A stretch of DNA of 64,000 bases from Thalassotalea sp. Sam97 (GCF_041379765.1 NZ_CP166919.1:1550001-1614000); one strand, 5' to 3'; counted from the stretch's first letter, positions 38,748 to 47,184 are shown. Program-made: numbers and translations. Notes: generated by a model not told the origin, from the sequence alone.

Positions 38748-39962
38748 ATGAATAATTTTGTAACTCCGTTACTTGGCTTACAAATGTTATTTGTAGCCTT
38801 CGGCGCACTCGTGCTTGTACCGATATTAACTGGTCTTGATCCGAATGTAGCCTTATTTACTGCCGGCTTAGGCACATTGGTGTTCCAATTGGTGACCAAG
38901 CGTCAAGTACCCGTGTTTCTAGCATCATCATTCGCGTTTATAGCGCCGATTTCATACGGTGTTGCGACTTGGGGTATTGCCAGTACTATGTCAGGTCTCG
39001 CAGCAGCAGGTTTATTTTATGTATTGCTAAGTGGCCTTGTTGCATGGCAAGGAAATCAAATCATCCACCGTATTTTACCGCCGGTTGTTGTTGCCCCTGT
39101 CATCATGGTTATTGGTCTTAACCTTGCGCCTGTTGGTGTTAATATGGCATTGGGTAAAACTGGTGATGGTGCTGTGCAATTAATCGATGGTACCACTGCA
39201 TTGATCGTCTCGTTATCGGCGCTAAGTGTTACCGTGTTAGTATCATTGCTTGGTCGTGGTCTGTTTAAATTGGTGCCCATTTTAGCCGGTTTAACAGTTG
39301 GTTATATCCTATCGCTTTATTTTGGTATTGTTAACTTTGATGCAGTTAATAACGCCTCTTGGTTTGCGATGCCAAACTTCACCATGCCAGAATTCCACTG
39401 GGAAGCGATCCTATTTATTTTACCAATTGCTATAGCCCCTGCGGTAGAGCACATTGGTGACATTACCGCGATTTCAAGTGTTGCAGGTAAAGACTACTTA
39501 GAAAAGCCAGGCTTAAAGCGCACGCTTATGGGTGATGGTTTAGCCACCTCGGTGGCGTCATTTTTCGGTGGTCCACCAAATACGACATACTCTGAAGTAA
39601 CTGGCGCGGTTGCGTTAACCAAATCATTTAACCCGCTGATCATGACGTGGGCTGCAGTCTTTGCTATCGCTTTGTCATTTGTCGGTAAAACCGGCGCTTT
39701 ATTGTCAACCATTCCAGTACCGGTAATGGGTGGTATCATGGTCTTACTGTTTGGTGCCATTGCGGTTGTTGGTTTGAAAACCTTAATTAACGCACAAGTC
39801 GATTTAAGTAAGAGCAAGAACATGGCCATCGTCGCGGTTGCTTTAGTGTTTGGTTTAGGTGGTATGAGCTTTGATTTAGGCATATTCCAACTGCAAGGCA
39901 TTGCGTTAGCCGCTATTTCGGCGATCGCATTAAACCTAATTTTACCTAAAGAAAAATCGTAA
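38748..39962 (+). CDS. uraA: uracil permease (NCS2 family)
   Basis: A 404-residue membrane transporter of the nucleobase-cation symporter-2 family, about 12-14 helices, importing uracil with protons. Typical stretches are GALVLVPILTGL, FLASSFAFIAPIS, APAVEHIGDITAIS (carrying the conserved Glu that binds uracil) and GGPPNTTYSEVTGA. The ATG at 38748 follows the upp stop directly; an in-frame ATG inside upp at 38712 is less likely. Together the two genes import and trap uracil. Confidence 0.95.
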   Translation: MNNFVTPLLGLQMLFVAFGALVLVPILTGLDPNVALFTAGLGTLVFQLVTKRQVPVFLASSFAFIAPISYGVATWGIASTMSGLAAAGLFYVLLSGLVAWQGNQIIHRILPPVVVAPVIMVIGLNLAPVGVNMALGKTGDGAVQLIDGTTALIVSLSALSVTVLVSLLGRGLFKLVPILAGLTVGYILSLYFGIVNFDAVNNASWFAMPNFTMPEFHWEAILFILPIAIAPAVEHIGDITAISSVAGKDYLEKPGLKRTLMGDGLATSVASFFGGPPNTTYSEVTGAVALTKSFNPLIMTWAAVFAIALSFVGKTGALLSTIPVPVMGGIMVLLFGAIAVVGLKTLINAQVDLSKSKNMAIVAVALVFGLGGMSFDLGIFQLQGIALAAISAIALNLILPKEKS

Positions 39963-39987
39963 GACACACGCTGTTTTACCGTTGACG

Positions 39988-40019
39988 AAAAAGCTAGCAA
40001 CGTTAGGTGCTAGCTTTTT
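39988..40019 (+). terminator. intrinsic terminator after uraA
   Basis: Stem AAAAGCTAGCA / TGCTAGCTTTT with an 8-nt loop and a T tract, about 25 bp after the uraA stop. Confidence 0.88.
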
Positions 40020-40154
40020 TTATGTGCGTTTGAATATCAGTATGTAGCCACAAGTTATTGTTGACCTTATTGGTAAATTGCTATGGATACACTTGATATG
40101 GTTGTTGCGAGAAAGCGCACAATATAATCTTACGGCCTGTTAGACAGAATATAA

Positions 40155-40417
40155 TACCAATCACATTAAGTTATTGCTCATTCAGTGAGAATTTAAAGGC
40201 TTTTAAGCAAGGCTTTGATTGCAGAGAATGGTTATTCCATTGTCAAAATCAGTTACGCAGCATAAACGCCTTTAAAACTCACCCGTAGGGAGTTTACCAG
40301 AGGCCCATTTACGGTCCTATATTTCATTAATATAGAATGACTATATCAATGAAATCTATGTTGTAACTGAACCTCTGCCCTAACTCTGAGTTGGGCACAA
40401 ACTTAGTGTAATTGGTA
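40155..40417 (+). mobile_element. MITE-like element, copy 1 (263 bp)
   Basis: A non-coding element bounded by TACCAAT...ATTGGTA. The terminal inverted repeats extend about 20 bp with a few mismatches (TACCAATCACATTAAGTT against TACCAATTACACTAAGTT). The 3-bp sequence TAA flanks both ends, as a target-site duplication would. A second copy at 62682-62881 lies in the opposite orientation and is nearly identical, except that copy 1 has about 63 extra bp (near 40315-40377) that include an internal inverted repeat. Confidence 0.8.
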
Positions 40418-40477
40418 TAATACCAACAGCCAAGGTAACCTTTGTCGTGGCTGTAGTCCGTGTTTTAGGTACAAAAA

Positions 40478-40500
40478 AAAGGCAGCTCTAAGCTGCCTTT
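40478..40500 (-). terminator. intrinsic terminator of fabA
   Basis: On the minus strand: stem AAAGGCAGCT / AGCTGCCTTT with a 3-nt loop followed by a run of T (the AAAAAAAA seen on the plus strand), 19 bp after the fabA stop. Confidence 0.88.
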
Positions 40501-40518
40501 CTACACCAATCGCCTTGC

Positions 40519-41037
40519 TTAGAACGATGAGGTGTCGGTAAATAAGCCAACTTTTAAATCGGTCGCTGTGTAGATGACTTTACCATCAACTTCAACGGTA
40601 CCGTCAGCAAGACCCATATAAAGTTTGCGCTTGATGACTCGCTTTAGATCGATACGGTAAGTCACTTTCTTCGCGGTTGGCAAGATTTGCCCAGTGAACT
40701 TAACTTCACCAACGCCTAATGCGCGACCACGGCCAGGGCCACCAGTCCATGCTAAGAAAAAGCCAACAAGTTGCCACATCGCGTCTAAACCCAAACAACC
40801 AGGCATAACAGGGTCACCTTTAAAGTGGCAATCGAAAAACCATAAATCCGGATTAATATCGAGCTCGGCAACGATTTCGCCTTTACCAAATTTACCACCT
40901 TCCTCGGTAATTTTTACAATGCGATCCATCATCAACATATTGTCAGCTGGCAGCTTAGAGTTACCTTCACCAAAGAAGTCAGTTGTACCTGCTAATATCA
41001 AATCTTGTTTGTCGTATGAGTTCTTTTGCTCAATCAT
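40519..41037 (-). CDS. fabA: 3-hydroxydecanoyl-ACP dehydratase/isomerase FabA
   Basis: A 172-residue hot-dog-fold enzyme that dehydrates 3-hydroxydecanoyl-ACP and isomerises the product, starting unsaturated fatty acid synthesis. The catalytic His71 and Asp85 lie in CHFKGDPVMPGCLGLDAMWQ, and most of the protein follows E. coli FabA. The ATG at 41037 gives the family length with AGAGAA upstream; 40 further in-frame residues upstream are not FabA-like. A FabR-like palindrome lies 73 bp upstream and a terminator follows the stop. Confidence 0.97.
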   Translation of the reverse strand: MIEQKNSYDKQDLILAGTTDFFGEGNSKLPADNMLMMDRIVKITEEGGKFGKGEIVAELDINPDLWFFDCHFKGDPVMPGCLGLDAMWQLVGFFLAWTGGPGRGRALGVGEVKFTGQILPTAKKVTYRIDLKRVIKRKLYMGLADGTVEVDGKVIYTATDLKVGLFTDTSSF

Positions 41038-41109
41038 GTTGTTCTCTAATTTATTGTTAGTTGCATAGTCATCAGGCGTCCTGAGACCAAAAAATACAGT
41101 CAGCACTTT

Positions 41110-41127
41110 AGCGTACAGGCGTACACT
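41110..41127. promoter_or_regulatory. FabR-like operator upstream of fabA
   Basis: An 18-bp imperfect palindrome, AGCGTACA-GG-CGTACACT, resembling the AGCGTACA/TGTACGCT half-sites described for FabR (YijC), which represses unsaturated fatty acid synthesis genes. It lies in the fabA promoter region. The match is from memory. Confidence 0.55.
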
Positions 41128-41206
41128 AAACAACAAAAAAATGTAAATTGATTGCAATTATTTAGGTTATCCGTAACCATATAGAAAAAACCAGAGAGGC
41201 TGCGTT

Positions 41207-41470
41207 ATGTCTGAAAAAAAGCAAGTAAAAACAGCTCTGACCAATGCTGAAAAACAACAGCGTTTTCGGGAACGACAAAAGCAAAAAGGCAAGAAAGAAG
41301 TGCGTGGGTATTTAAGCGCTGAGGCGATTGAATGCTATAAATTGATCAGTGAGCAAACTGATTGGAATGACAGTACTATTTTATCTAATGCAATTAGAAT
41401 TACTTATGCAGCCTATAAAAATGGTCAAATCGGCTTGTTAAATAACTGGCTAAACGAGAAAAAGTTATAA
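41207..41470 (+). CDS. small basic protein, ribbon-helix-helix-like
   Basis: An 87-residue protein with a strongly basic N-terminal third (NAEKQQRFRERQKQKGKKEV), then a strand-like stretch RGYLSAEAIECYKLI and an alpha-helical end. The pattern (basic arm, short strand, two helices) resembles ribbon-helix-helix DNA-binding proteins, although I cannot name the family. GAGAGG lies about 9 nt before the ATG. It is divergent from fabA and 16 bp upstream of uvrY, so it may be co-transcribed with uvrY-uvrC. Confidence 0.6.
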   Translation: MSEKKQVKTALTNAEKQQRFRERQKQKGKKEVRGYLSAEAIECYKLISEQTDWNDSTILSNAIRITYAAYKNGQIGLLNNWLNEKKL

Positions 41471-41486
41471 CAATAAAGGAAACGAT

Positions 41487-42131
41487 GTGATTACAGCACT
41501 GTTGGTCGACGATCATGAGCTTGTTCGAAAAGGAATTAAGCGGTTACTTGAAGACTCTCAAGCCATCAAGGTAGTAGCAGAAAAATCATCAGGTGAAGAG
41601 GCCGTCAGCTATTGTCGCGAGCATCACCCGGATGTCATTTTGATGGATGTGAATATGCCCGGCATTGGGGGATTGGAGGCGACACGTAAAATATTGCGCT
41701 ATAACCCAGATGCGCGCGTTGTTATTTTAACCGTTCATGTTGAAGAGCCATTTCCAAGCACGGTGATGCAAATTGGTGCATCGGGCTTTCTCACGAAAAA
41801 TACGCCGGCAAGCGAAATGATCCAAGCGCTCAAAGCGGTGTGCTGTGGACAACGCTATATTACCCCGGAAGTAGCCCAGCAAATGGCACTGGCATTAACG
41901 AATCAATCGGAATCAAATCCCTTGTCGATATTATCCGATAGAGAATTACAAATCATGATAATGATCACGCGTGGAGACAAAGTCGCGGCGATTTCCGATA
42001 AATTAAGCCTGTCGACAAAAACAGTTAACACCTACCGTTACCGAATGTTTGATAAACTGTCGATTAGTAACGATGTGGAGTTAACGCATTTAGCGATCCG
42101 TCATGGTTTATTAAAGGCCGACCAATTGTAA
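41487..42131 (+). CDS. uvrY: response regulator UvrY/GacA
   Basis: A 214-residue NarL/FixJ-family response regulator, the partner of the BarA/GacS sensor kinase that activates the Csr small RNAs. The receiver domain has VDDHELV and the phosphoacceptor Asp54 in ILMDVNMPGIGGLEATRKI. The C-terminal LuxR-type helix-turn-helix has LSDRELQIM and LSLSTKTVNTYRYRMFDKL. It matches E. coli UvrY throughout. The GTG start has AAGGAAA upstream. It precedes uvrC by 3 nt, the same order as in E. coli. Confidence 0.95.
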   Translation: MITALLVDDHELVRKGIKRLLEDSQAIKVVAEKSSGEEAVSYCREHHPDVILMDVNMPGIGGLEATRKILRYNPDARVVILTVHVEEPFPSTVMQIGASGFLTKNTPASEMIQALKAVCCGQRYITPEVAQQMALALTNQSESNPLSILSDRELQIMIMITRGDKVAAISDKLSLSTKTVNTYRYRMFDKLSISNDVELTHLAIRHGLLKADQL

Positions 42132-42134
42132 CTT

Positions 42135-43967
42135 ATGTCTGATATCGAAAACGTTTTTGATCACCAAGCCTTTTTAGCATCGGTTACCAACCAAAGTGGT
42201 GTATACCGGATGTATGATGGTGAGCAAAACGTCATTTACGTGGGTAAAGCCAAAGACTTAAAGAAACGTTTAGCCAGCTATTTTCGTAAGGATGTCGGCA
42301 GTGTTAAAACGCGAGCTTTGGTTAATCAAATTCGCGCCATTGATGTAACCGTTACCCATACTGAAGGCGAGGCGTTGATATTAGAAAATAATTACATAAA
42401 AAAATATCAACCTAAGTACAACGTGTTATTACGCGATGATAAATCATACCCATATTTATTGATCAGCGCTCATCGTCACCCTAAGCTTGGTGCACACCGA
42501 GGAGGAAAGCGCGTCAAGGGTGAGTACTTTGGGCCATTTCCGACTGCCGGAGCGGTATGGGAGAGTTTGCGCTTAATGCAAAAATTGTTTCCAATTCGCC
42601 AATGCGAAGACAGTTATTATCGAGCCCGCTCGCGTCCGTGCTTGCAGTATCAACTCAAGCGTTGCAGTGCCCCTTGTGTCGGCAAAGTCTCTGATGCCGA
42701 ATATAAAGCGCAAGTCGATCTGGCTCGCCTGTTTTTGCAAGGGAAAAATGAGCAGGTAATTGCGAGCCTAGTGAGTAAAATGGAAACCGCTAGTCAGGCA
42801 TTGGAATTTGAACGTGCGGCCAATTATCGCGATCAAATCGCTACGTTGCGTAAAGTTCAGCAACAGCAATTTGTTTCTGGCACCGCGGCCGAGCTCGATG
42901 TGATTGGATTTTACCGTCTTAAAAACCAAGCCTGCTTGCATATTCTATTTATTCGCGAGCAAAAGGTATTGGGAAGTAAGAGTTACTTTCCTGTGATCCC
43001 CAATGATACCAGTGATGAAGAAATTATCACGGCGTTTGTCGCCCAGCACTATTTAGGTGATGGCATTGGTCAGGACAAAATCGCCAAAGAAATCATTTTG
43101 CCGATGCCAATTGACGCGCAAGCGCAATTGCATGAGCTGTTATCTAAGCAAGCAGAGCATGATGTTAAGTTATCAGCCAACGTGCGAACAGAGCGAAAGC
43201 GTTATTTAACGTTAGCAAATACCAATGCCGAAAATGCACTGGCTGTAAAAAATAGTCACAAAGAGTCGATGCAAGCACGTTTTCGCGAACTGAATAATGA
43301 GTTTGATTTAGCGAAGCCGATTGAACGCATTGAGTGTTTTGATATCAGTCATACCATGGGTCAACAGACCATTGCCTCGTGTGTGGTGTTTAATACGGAA
43401 GGACCGTTAAAAAGTGATTATCGGCGTTACAATGTGCATGGTATCACCCCTGGCGATGACTATGCCGCGATGTCGTTTGCTTTGCATAAGCGTTATGGCA
43501 AAGTTAAAGACGGTGACAAAATTCCTGATATCGTGTTTATTGATGGTGGTAAAGGCCAATTGGCGCGAGCTGAAGACTTTTTTGCTGAACTTGGTTTGGC
43601 ACAAACGCCGTTATTAATTGGCGTTGCCAAAGGCGAATCACGAAAGCCAGGATTGGAAACATTGATCATGGCGGGCTCTCATCAGCTTATTTCGTTACCG
43701 GCAACATCACCAGCATTGCACTTAGTGCAACATATACGCGATGAATCGCATCGTTTTGCTATTGCAGGTCATCGCGCCAAACGCGCCAAGGTGGCGAAGA
43801 AATCGACCCTTGAAGATATTCCAGGCATTGGCGCGAAAAAGCGCCAGGCCTTATTAAAGTTTTTAGGTGGCTTACAAGAAGTGAAAAAAGCATCGGTAGA
43901 CGAATTAACTAAGGTACCAGGTATTTCGATTGAGCTTGCCAAAACCATAAAAGATCATTTGCAATAG
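42135..43967 (+). CDS. uvrC: excinuclease ABC subunit C
   Basis: A 610-residue nucleotide-excision-repair nuclease that makes both incisions around DNA damage. It has an N-terminal GIY-YIG domain (SGVYRMYDGEQNVIYVGKAK, about residues 18-40), a cysteine cluster CLQYQLKRCSAPCVG, a UVR domain (about residues 205-240), an RNase H-like nuclease domain (FDISHTMGQQTIASCVVF and IDGGKGQL) and C-terminal helix-hairpin-helix repeats (IPGIGAKKRQALL, VPGISIELA). It is translationally close to uvrY. Confidence 0.97.
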   Translation: MSDIENVFDHQAFLASVTNQSGVYRMYDGEQNVIYVGKAKDLKKRLASYFRKDVGSVKTRALVNQIRAIDVTVTHTEGEALILENNYIKKYQPKYNVLLRDDKSYPYLLISAHRHPKLGAHRGGKRVKGEYFGPFPTAGAVWESLRLMQKLFPIRQCEDSYYRARSRPCLQYQLKRCSAPCVGKVSDAEYKAQVDLARLFLQGKNEQVIASLVSKMETASQALEFERAANYRDQIATLRKVQQQQFVSGTAAELDVIGFYRLKNQACLHILFIREQKVLGSKSYFPVIPNDTSDEEIITAFVAQHYLGDGIGQDKIAKEIILPMPIDAQAQLHELLSKQAEHDVKLSANVRTERKRYLTLANTNAENALAVKNSHKESMQARFRELNNEFDLAKPIERIECFDISHTMGQQTIASCVVFNTEGPLKSDYRRYNVHGITPGDDYAAMSFALHKRYGKVKDGDKIPDIVFIDGGKGQLARAEDFFAELGLAQTPLLIGVAKGESRKPGLETLIMAGSHQLISLPATSPALHLVQHIRDESHRFAIAGHRAKRAKVAKKSTLEDIPGIGAKKRQALLKFLGGLQEVKKASVDELTKVPGISIELAKTIKDHLQ

Positions 43968-44155
43968 TTTTGTGTGTTGTTGCCATTAAATAACGCGGGT
44001 AACGAGACGAGTGGACTGGGCCAACCTCAACACCTTAACTACAACAACCACTGAACAATCACTGTACATCTAGGCGGCGTCTAATAAAGGCTATATAAGA
44101 GTTGTATTACAAGAATGATAAACTTGAGCAGACCAACAAACAGGGCGTTAAGTCT

Positions 44156-45049
44156 ATGATTAAACAACCTCACATTGATAATAATGCAACTAAACCATTA
44201 GTATCAGTCGCATGGCTACACCAGCACCTTGACGATGATAACGTATTGGTCATTGAATGTGACATGAATAAAATCATCGGCATCGAGCCGCTTGTGTATC
44301 AACACAAACCGGTTATTCCTGGTGCTTACTATGTTAATGTTGAAATCGACTTGTGTGACAGCACACATGCACAACTGCATAAAATGGCAAGCACCGAGCA
44401 AATGCAACGAGTATTTTTGAGCTTAGGTATTGATACAGATAGCGTTATTGTTTTATATGATGCGCAGGGCATTTATAGTGCGCCACGAGCTTGGTGGACG
44501 TTTAAATGCTTTGGCTTTCAACATGTTTATGTATTAAACGGGGGGCTGCCTGCATGGTTAGAGCAAGGCTTGCCAACCAGTGAAAGTTATCAATTCCCAG
44601 TGAGCGAAACCAATATACAGCGACAAGTCATCGTTGGTAATGATGAGGTTGAGTTAAACTCGCATATGCTGATAGACAAAAATGATATTTTGCCGGCGCT
44701 CAATCAAGGAGCAAAGCTTGTCGATGTGCGTTCAAAAGAGCGTTTTTATGGGCAGGTGAACGAACCTCGGCCCGGTGTTCGCAGCGGCCATATTCCAGGT
44801 GCTCAGTGTTTGCCTTTCACGTCACTATTAGCAAATCGTCGATATATCGATGATAATCAACTAGACGAGGCTTTTTCCAATTACGTTGATGCGACAGCGC
44901 AACCGTTAATATTTAGTTGTGGTTCTGGCATTACCGCTTGCATTGTCATGTTAGTAGCATGGCAAGTAGGTTTAACACATACCACACTATATGATGGCTC
45001 TTGGGCGGAGTGGGGCAGTGATCATTCCTTGCCTATCGCGACGGCATAA
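44156..45049 (+). CDS. sulfurtransferase (two rhodanese domains, SseA-like)
   Basis: A protein of about 297 residues with two rhodanese domains. The first (about residues 15-140) is inactive-like; the second (about residues 165-290) holds the active site FSCGSGITACI with Cys255, and CGSG(V/I)TA is typical of 3-mercaptopyruvate sulfurtransferase. VDVRSKERFYGQVNEPR and RSGHIPGA are further family marks. The ATG at 44156 is chosen; an in-frame TTG at 44102 would add 18 residues with no domain. It separates uvrC from pgsA, which are closer together in E. coli. Confidence 0.88.
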   Translation: MIKQPHIDNNATKPLVSVAWLHQHLDDDNVLVIECDMNKIIGIEPLVYQHKPVIPGAYYVNVEIDLCDSTHAQLHKMASTEQMQRVFLSLGIDTDSVIVLYDAQGIYSAPRAWWTFKCFGFQHVYVLNGGLPAWLEQGLPTSESYQFPVSETNIQRQVIVGNDEVELNSHMLIDKNDILPALNQGAKLVDVRSKERFYGQVNEPRPGVRSGHIPGAQCLPFTSLLANRRYIDDNQLDEAFSNYVDATAQPLIFSCGSGITACIVMLVAWQVGLTHTTLYDGSWAEWGSDHSLPIATA

Positions 45050-45165
45050 CATCACTGTGTTATCCCAGATTAAGTCACTGATTGAAAAATAATTTACCAT
45101 GTGTGTGTGACAAGTTTTCCTCATCATGTAAAATAGACGGTAAAACAATAGTTAATAAAACATTT

Positions 45166-45771
45166 ATGTGGACCATTCCTAATCAAATTACTTTATTTCG
45201 GATCATCTTAATTCCGGTATTTATTGTCGTTTTTTATCTTCATGACATGATGCCCGAAACATTTTCAAAGAATTGGTCAAATTTTGCCGCCTTTGGTGTA
45301 TTCTGGCTCGCCTCGATTAGTGACGGAATTGATGGCTATCTCGCGCGCAAGCTTAATCAGTCATCAAAGTTCGGTGCATTCATTGACCCAGTAGCCGATA
45401 AATTAATGGTTACCATATCGCTGGTACTGATCGTTTCTGAATATGACAATATATGGGTGACGATTCCTGCGGTTATTATGATAGCGCGAGAAATCATTAT
45501 TTCAGCTTTGCGGGAATTTATGGCCGATCTTGGTAAACGCTCTAATGTTGCAGTTTCCGATTTAGGTAAATGGAAAACGGCGACACAAATGTTGGCATTA
45601 ATGGGACTGATTTGGCAGCCAAACTACCCAATTCCGTTAATTGTGTTTGAATTGCCCGCTGACGTCATTATTTACTTAGCTTGGTTCTTCTATTTCTTGG
45701 CAACCTTGTTTGCCTTTATATCGATGGCACAGTATTTAAGGGCTGCCTGGCCAGACTTATCAGGAAAGTAG
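45166..45771 (+). CDS. pgsA: CDP-diacylglycerol-glycerol-3-phosphate 3-phosphatidyltransferase
   Basis: A 201-residue membrane enzyme making phosphatidylglycerophosphate, the first committed step to phosphatidylglycerol and cardiolipin. The CDP-alcohol phosphotransferase motif is complete in the DGIDGYLARKLNQ and FGAFIDPVADK stretches. The start MWTIPNQITLFRIILIP matches E. coli PgsA MQFNIPTLLTLFRVILIP in phase; the 28 in-frame residues upstream are not family-like. Its ribosome-binding site is weak. A terminator follows, then the tRNA array, the same neighbourhood as pgsA-glyW-cysT-leuZ in E. coli. Confidence 0.94.
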   Translation: MWTIPNQITLFRIILIPVFIVVFYLHDMMPETFSKNWSNFAAFGVFWLASISDGIDGYLARKLNQSSKFGAFIDPVADKLMVTISLVLIVSEYDNIWVTIPAVIMIAREIIISALREFMADLGKRSNVAVSDLGKWKTATQMLALMGLIWQPNYPIPLIVFELPADVIIYLAWFFYFLATLFAFISMAQYLRAAWPDLSGK

Positions 45772-45787
45772 GCACTATAAACCTGAT

Positions 45788-45825
45788 AAAAAAGCGCGTC
45801 GTGTGATCTCGATGCGCTTTTTTTT
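45788..45825 (+). terminator. intrinsic terminator after pgsA
   Basis: Stem AAAAAAGCGCGTCG / CGATGCGCTTTTTT with one mismatch and an 8-nt loop, ending in a long T run. Confidence 0.85.
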
Positions 45826-46014
45826 ATAATCAAACATCGCGCATCAATATATATTGCAAAAGTTTTTTCTGAGTAACTGTTATTTTTGATGATTGTGAAA
45901 GATAATAAGTTCTTCTTAGGTAACAAAAAATAACCGATAAACTCCCGTTTTTAGTGAAAAAATCACCACTTTAGTTGATTTTTGAGCGAACGGAAAAAAA
46001 ATGAAATTTAAGTG

Positions 46015-46042
46015 TTGACTCATCAATAGAACGATGTAGAAT
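46015..46042 (+). promoter_or_regulatory. promoter of the Gly-Cys-Leu tRNA array
   Basis: -35 TTGACT (46015-46020), a 16-bp spacer, -10 TAGAAT (46037-46042), with a GC-containing discriminator GCAC after it, about 34 bp before the first tRNA gene. Confidence 0.75.
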
Positions 46043-46075
46043 GCACATCCGTCGACAGGGAGTCGATACGGAAAA

Positions 46076-46151
46076 GCGGCTGTAGCTCAGTTGGTAGAGC
46101 ATCACGTTGCCAACGTGAATGTCACGAGTTCGAGTCTCGTTAGCCGCTCCA
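46076..46151 (+). tRNA. tRNA-Gly (GCC)
   Basis: 76 nt, cloverleaf with CCA encoded and GCC in the anticodon loop (GTTGCCAAC). First gene of the array. Confidence 0.96.
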
Positions 46152-46192
46152 ATTTTTAAAGGGAATTTCATCACCAGCTTGTCGGTGTAAAA

Positions 46193-46266
46193 GGCGGGTT
46201 GGCAGAGTGGCTATGCAGCGGATTGCAAATCCGTGGACCTCGGTTCGACTCCGGGACCCGCCTCCA
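46193..46266 (+). tRNA. tRNA-Cys (GCA)
   Basis: 74 nt with CCA; anticodon GCA in ATTGCAAAT. Only 4 bp separate it from the next Leu gene. Confidence 0.96.
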
Positions 46267-46270
46267 TTCT

Positions 46271-46357
46271 GCCCGGGTGGTGGAATTGGTAGACACAAGG
46301 GATTTAAAATCCCTCGCTGGTAACAGCGTGCCGGTTCAAGTCCGGCCCCGGGTACCA
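46271..46357 (+). tRNA. tRNA-Leu (TAA), variable-arm type 1
   Basis: 87 nt with CCA; anticodon TAA in TTTAAAA; long variable arm CGCTGGTAACAGCG. Confidence 0.96.
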
Positions 46358-46393
46358 TTTTCATCGAGAAGCGGTGTAAAAAACTTAAATTAA

Positions 46394-46469
46394 GCGGCTG
46401 TAGCTCAGTTGGTAGAGCATCACGTTGCCAACGTGAATGTCACGAGTTCGAGTCTCGTTAGCCGCTCCA
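46394..46469 (+). tRNA. tRNA-Gly (GCC)
   Basis: Identical in sequence to the first tRNA-Gly of the array. Confidence 0.96.
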
Positions 46470-46496
46470 ATTTAAAATATAGAAATAGATTACTAA

Positions 46497-46572
46497 GCGG
46501 CTGTAGCTCAGTTGGTAGAGCATCACGTTGCCAACGTGAATGTCACGAGTTCGAGTCTCGTTAGCCGCTCCA
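46497..46572 (+). tRNA. tRNA-Gly (GCC)
   Basis: Identical copy; extra relative to the second block of the duplication. Confidence 0.96.
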
Positions 46573-46616
46573 ATCTACTTTTGAAACCACCATTGTAAGA
46601 ACATGTGGCATATAAT

Positions 46617-46703
46617 GCCCGGGTGGTGGAATTGGTAGACACAAGGGATTTAAAATCCCTCGTCTTAACGGACGTGCCGGTTCAAGTCCGGCCCCGGGTA
46701 CCA
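46617..46703 (+). tRNA. tRNA-Leu (TAA), variable-arm type 2
   Basis: 87 nt with CCA; differs from type 1 only in the variable arm (CGTCTTAACGGACG). Confidence 0.96.
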
Positions 46704-46770
46704 TTTACAAGATTATTGGTCTTGTATTAAAATGTCATGGTACACCAGTTCTACAATGGAAGGTAATTAA

Positions 46771-46846
46771 GCGGCTGTAGCTCAGTTGGTAGAGCATCAC
46801 GTTGCCAACGTGAATGTCACGAGTTCGAGTCTCGTTAGCCGCTCCA
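46771..46846 (+). tRNA. tRNA-Gly (GCC)
   Basis: Identical copy; last gene of the first block. Confidence 0.96.
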
Positions 46847-46873
46847 ATTTATATTTTTGATAATTCTATCTAT

Positions 46874-46949
46874 GCGGCTGTAGCTCAGTTGGTAGAGCAT
46901 CACGTTGCCAACGTGAATGTCACGAGTTCGAGTCTCGTTAGCCGCTCCA
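46874..46949 (+). tRNA. tRNA-Gly (GCC)
   Basis: Identical copy, located between the two duplicated blocks. Confidence 0.96.
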
Positions 46950-46985
46950 ATTTTATCGAATTGTCATAATGTTGAAATATTTAAA

Positions 46986-47061
46986 GCGGCTGTAGCTCAG
47001 TTGGTAGAGCATCACGTTGCCAACGTGAATGTCACGAGTTCGAGTCTCGTTAGCCGCTCCA
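46986..47061 (+). tRNA. tRNA-Gly (GCC)
   Basis: Identical copy; first gene of the second block. Confidence 0.96.
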
Positions 47062-47106
47062 AATTTCTTTTTAAGAAATTCATCACCAGCTTGCTGATGT
47101 AAATAA

Positions 47107-47180
47107 GGCGGGTTGGCAGAGTGGCTATGCAGCGGATTGCAAATCCGTGGACCTCGGTTCGACTCCGGGACCCGCCTCCA
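47107..47180 (+). tRNA. tRNA-Cys (GCA)
   Basis: Identical to the first tRNA-Cys; same TTCT spacer to the following Leu gene. Confidence 0.96.
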
Positions 47181-47184
47181 TTCT

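Noticed and set aside
40411..40426. TTGGTAT-A-ATACCAA palindrome at the end of the MITE copy
   Set aside because: It arises from the element end plus the adjoining TAATACC flank; only one copy, so not treated as an operator.
41038..41157. N-terminal extension of fabA by 40 codons
   Set aside because: The extra residues do not resemble FabA, and the stretch contains the promoter and FabR-like site.
46611..46616. TATAAT directly before a tRNA-Leu gene (also at 47424-47429)
   Set aside because: A -10 box adjoining the first base of the tRNA would start transcription inside the gene, and no matching -35 was seen; it is shared through the block duplication.
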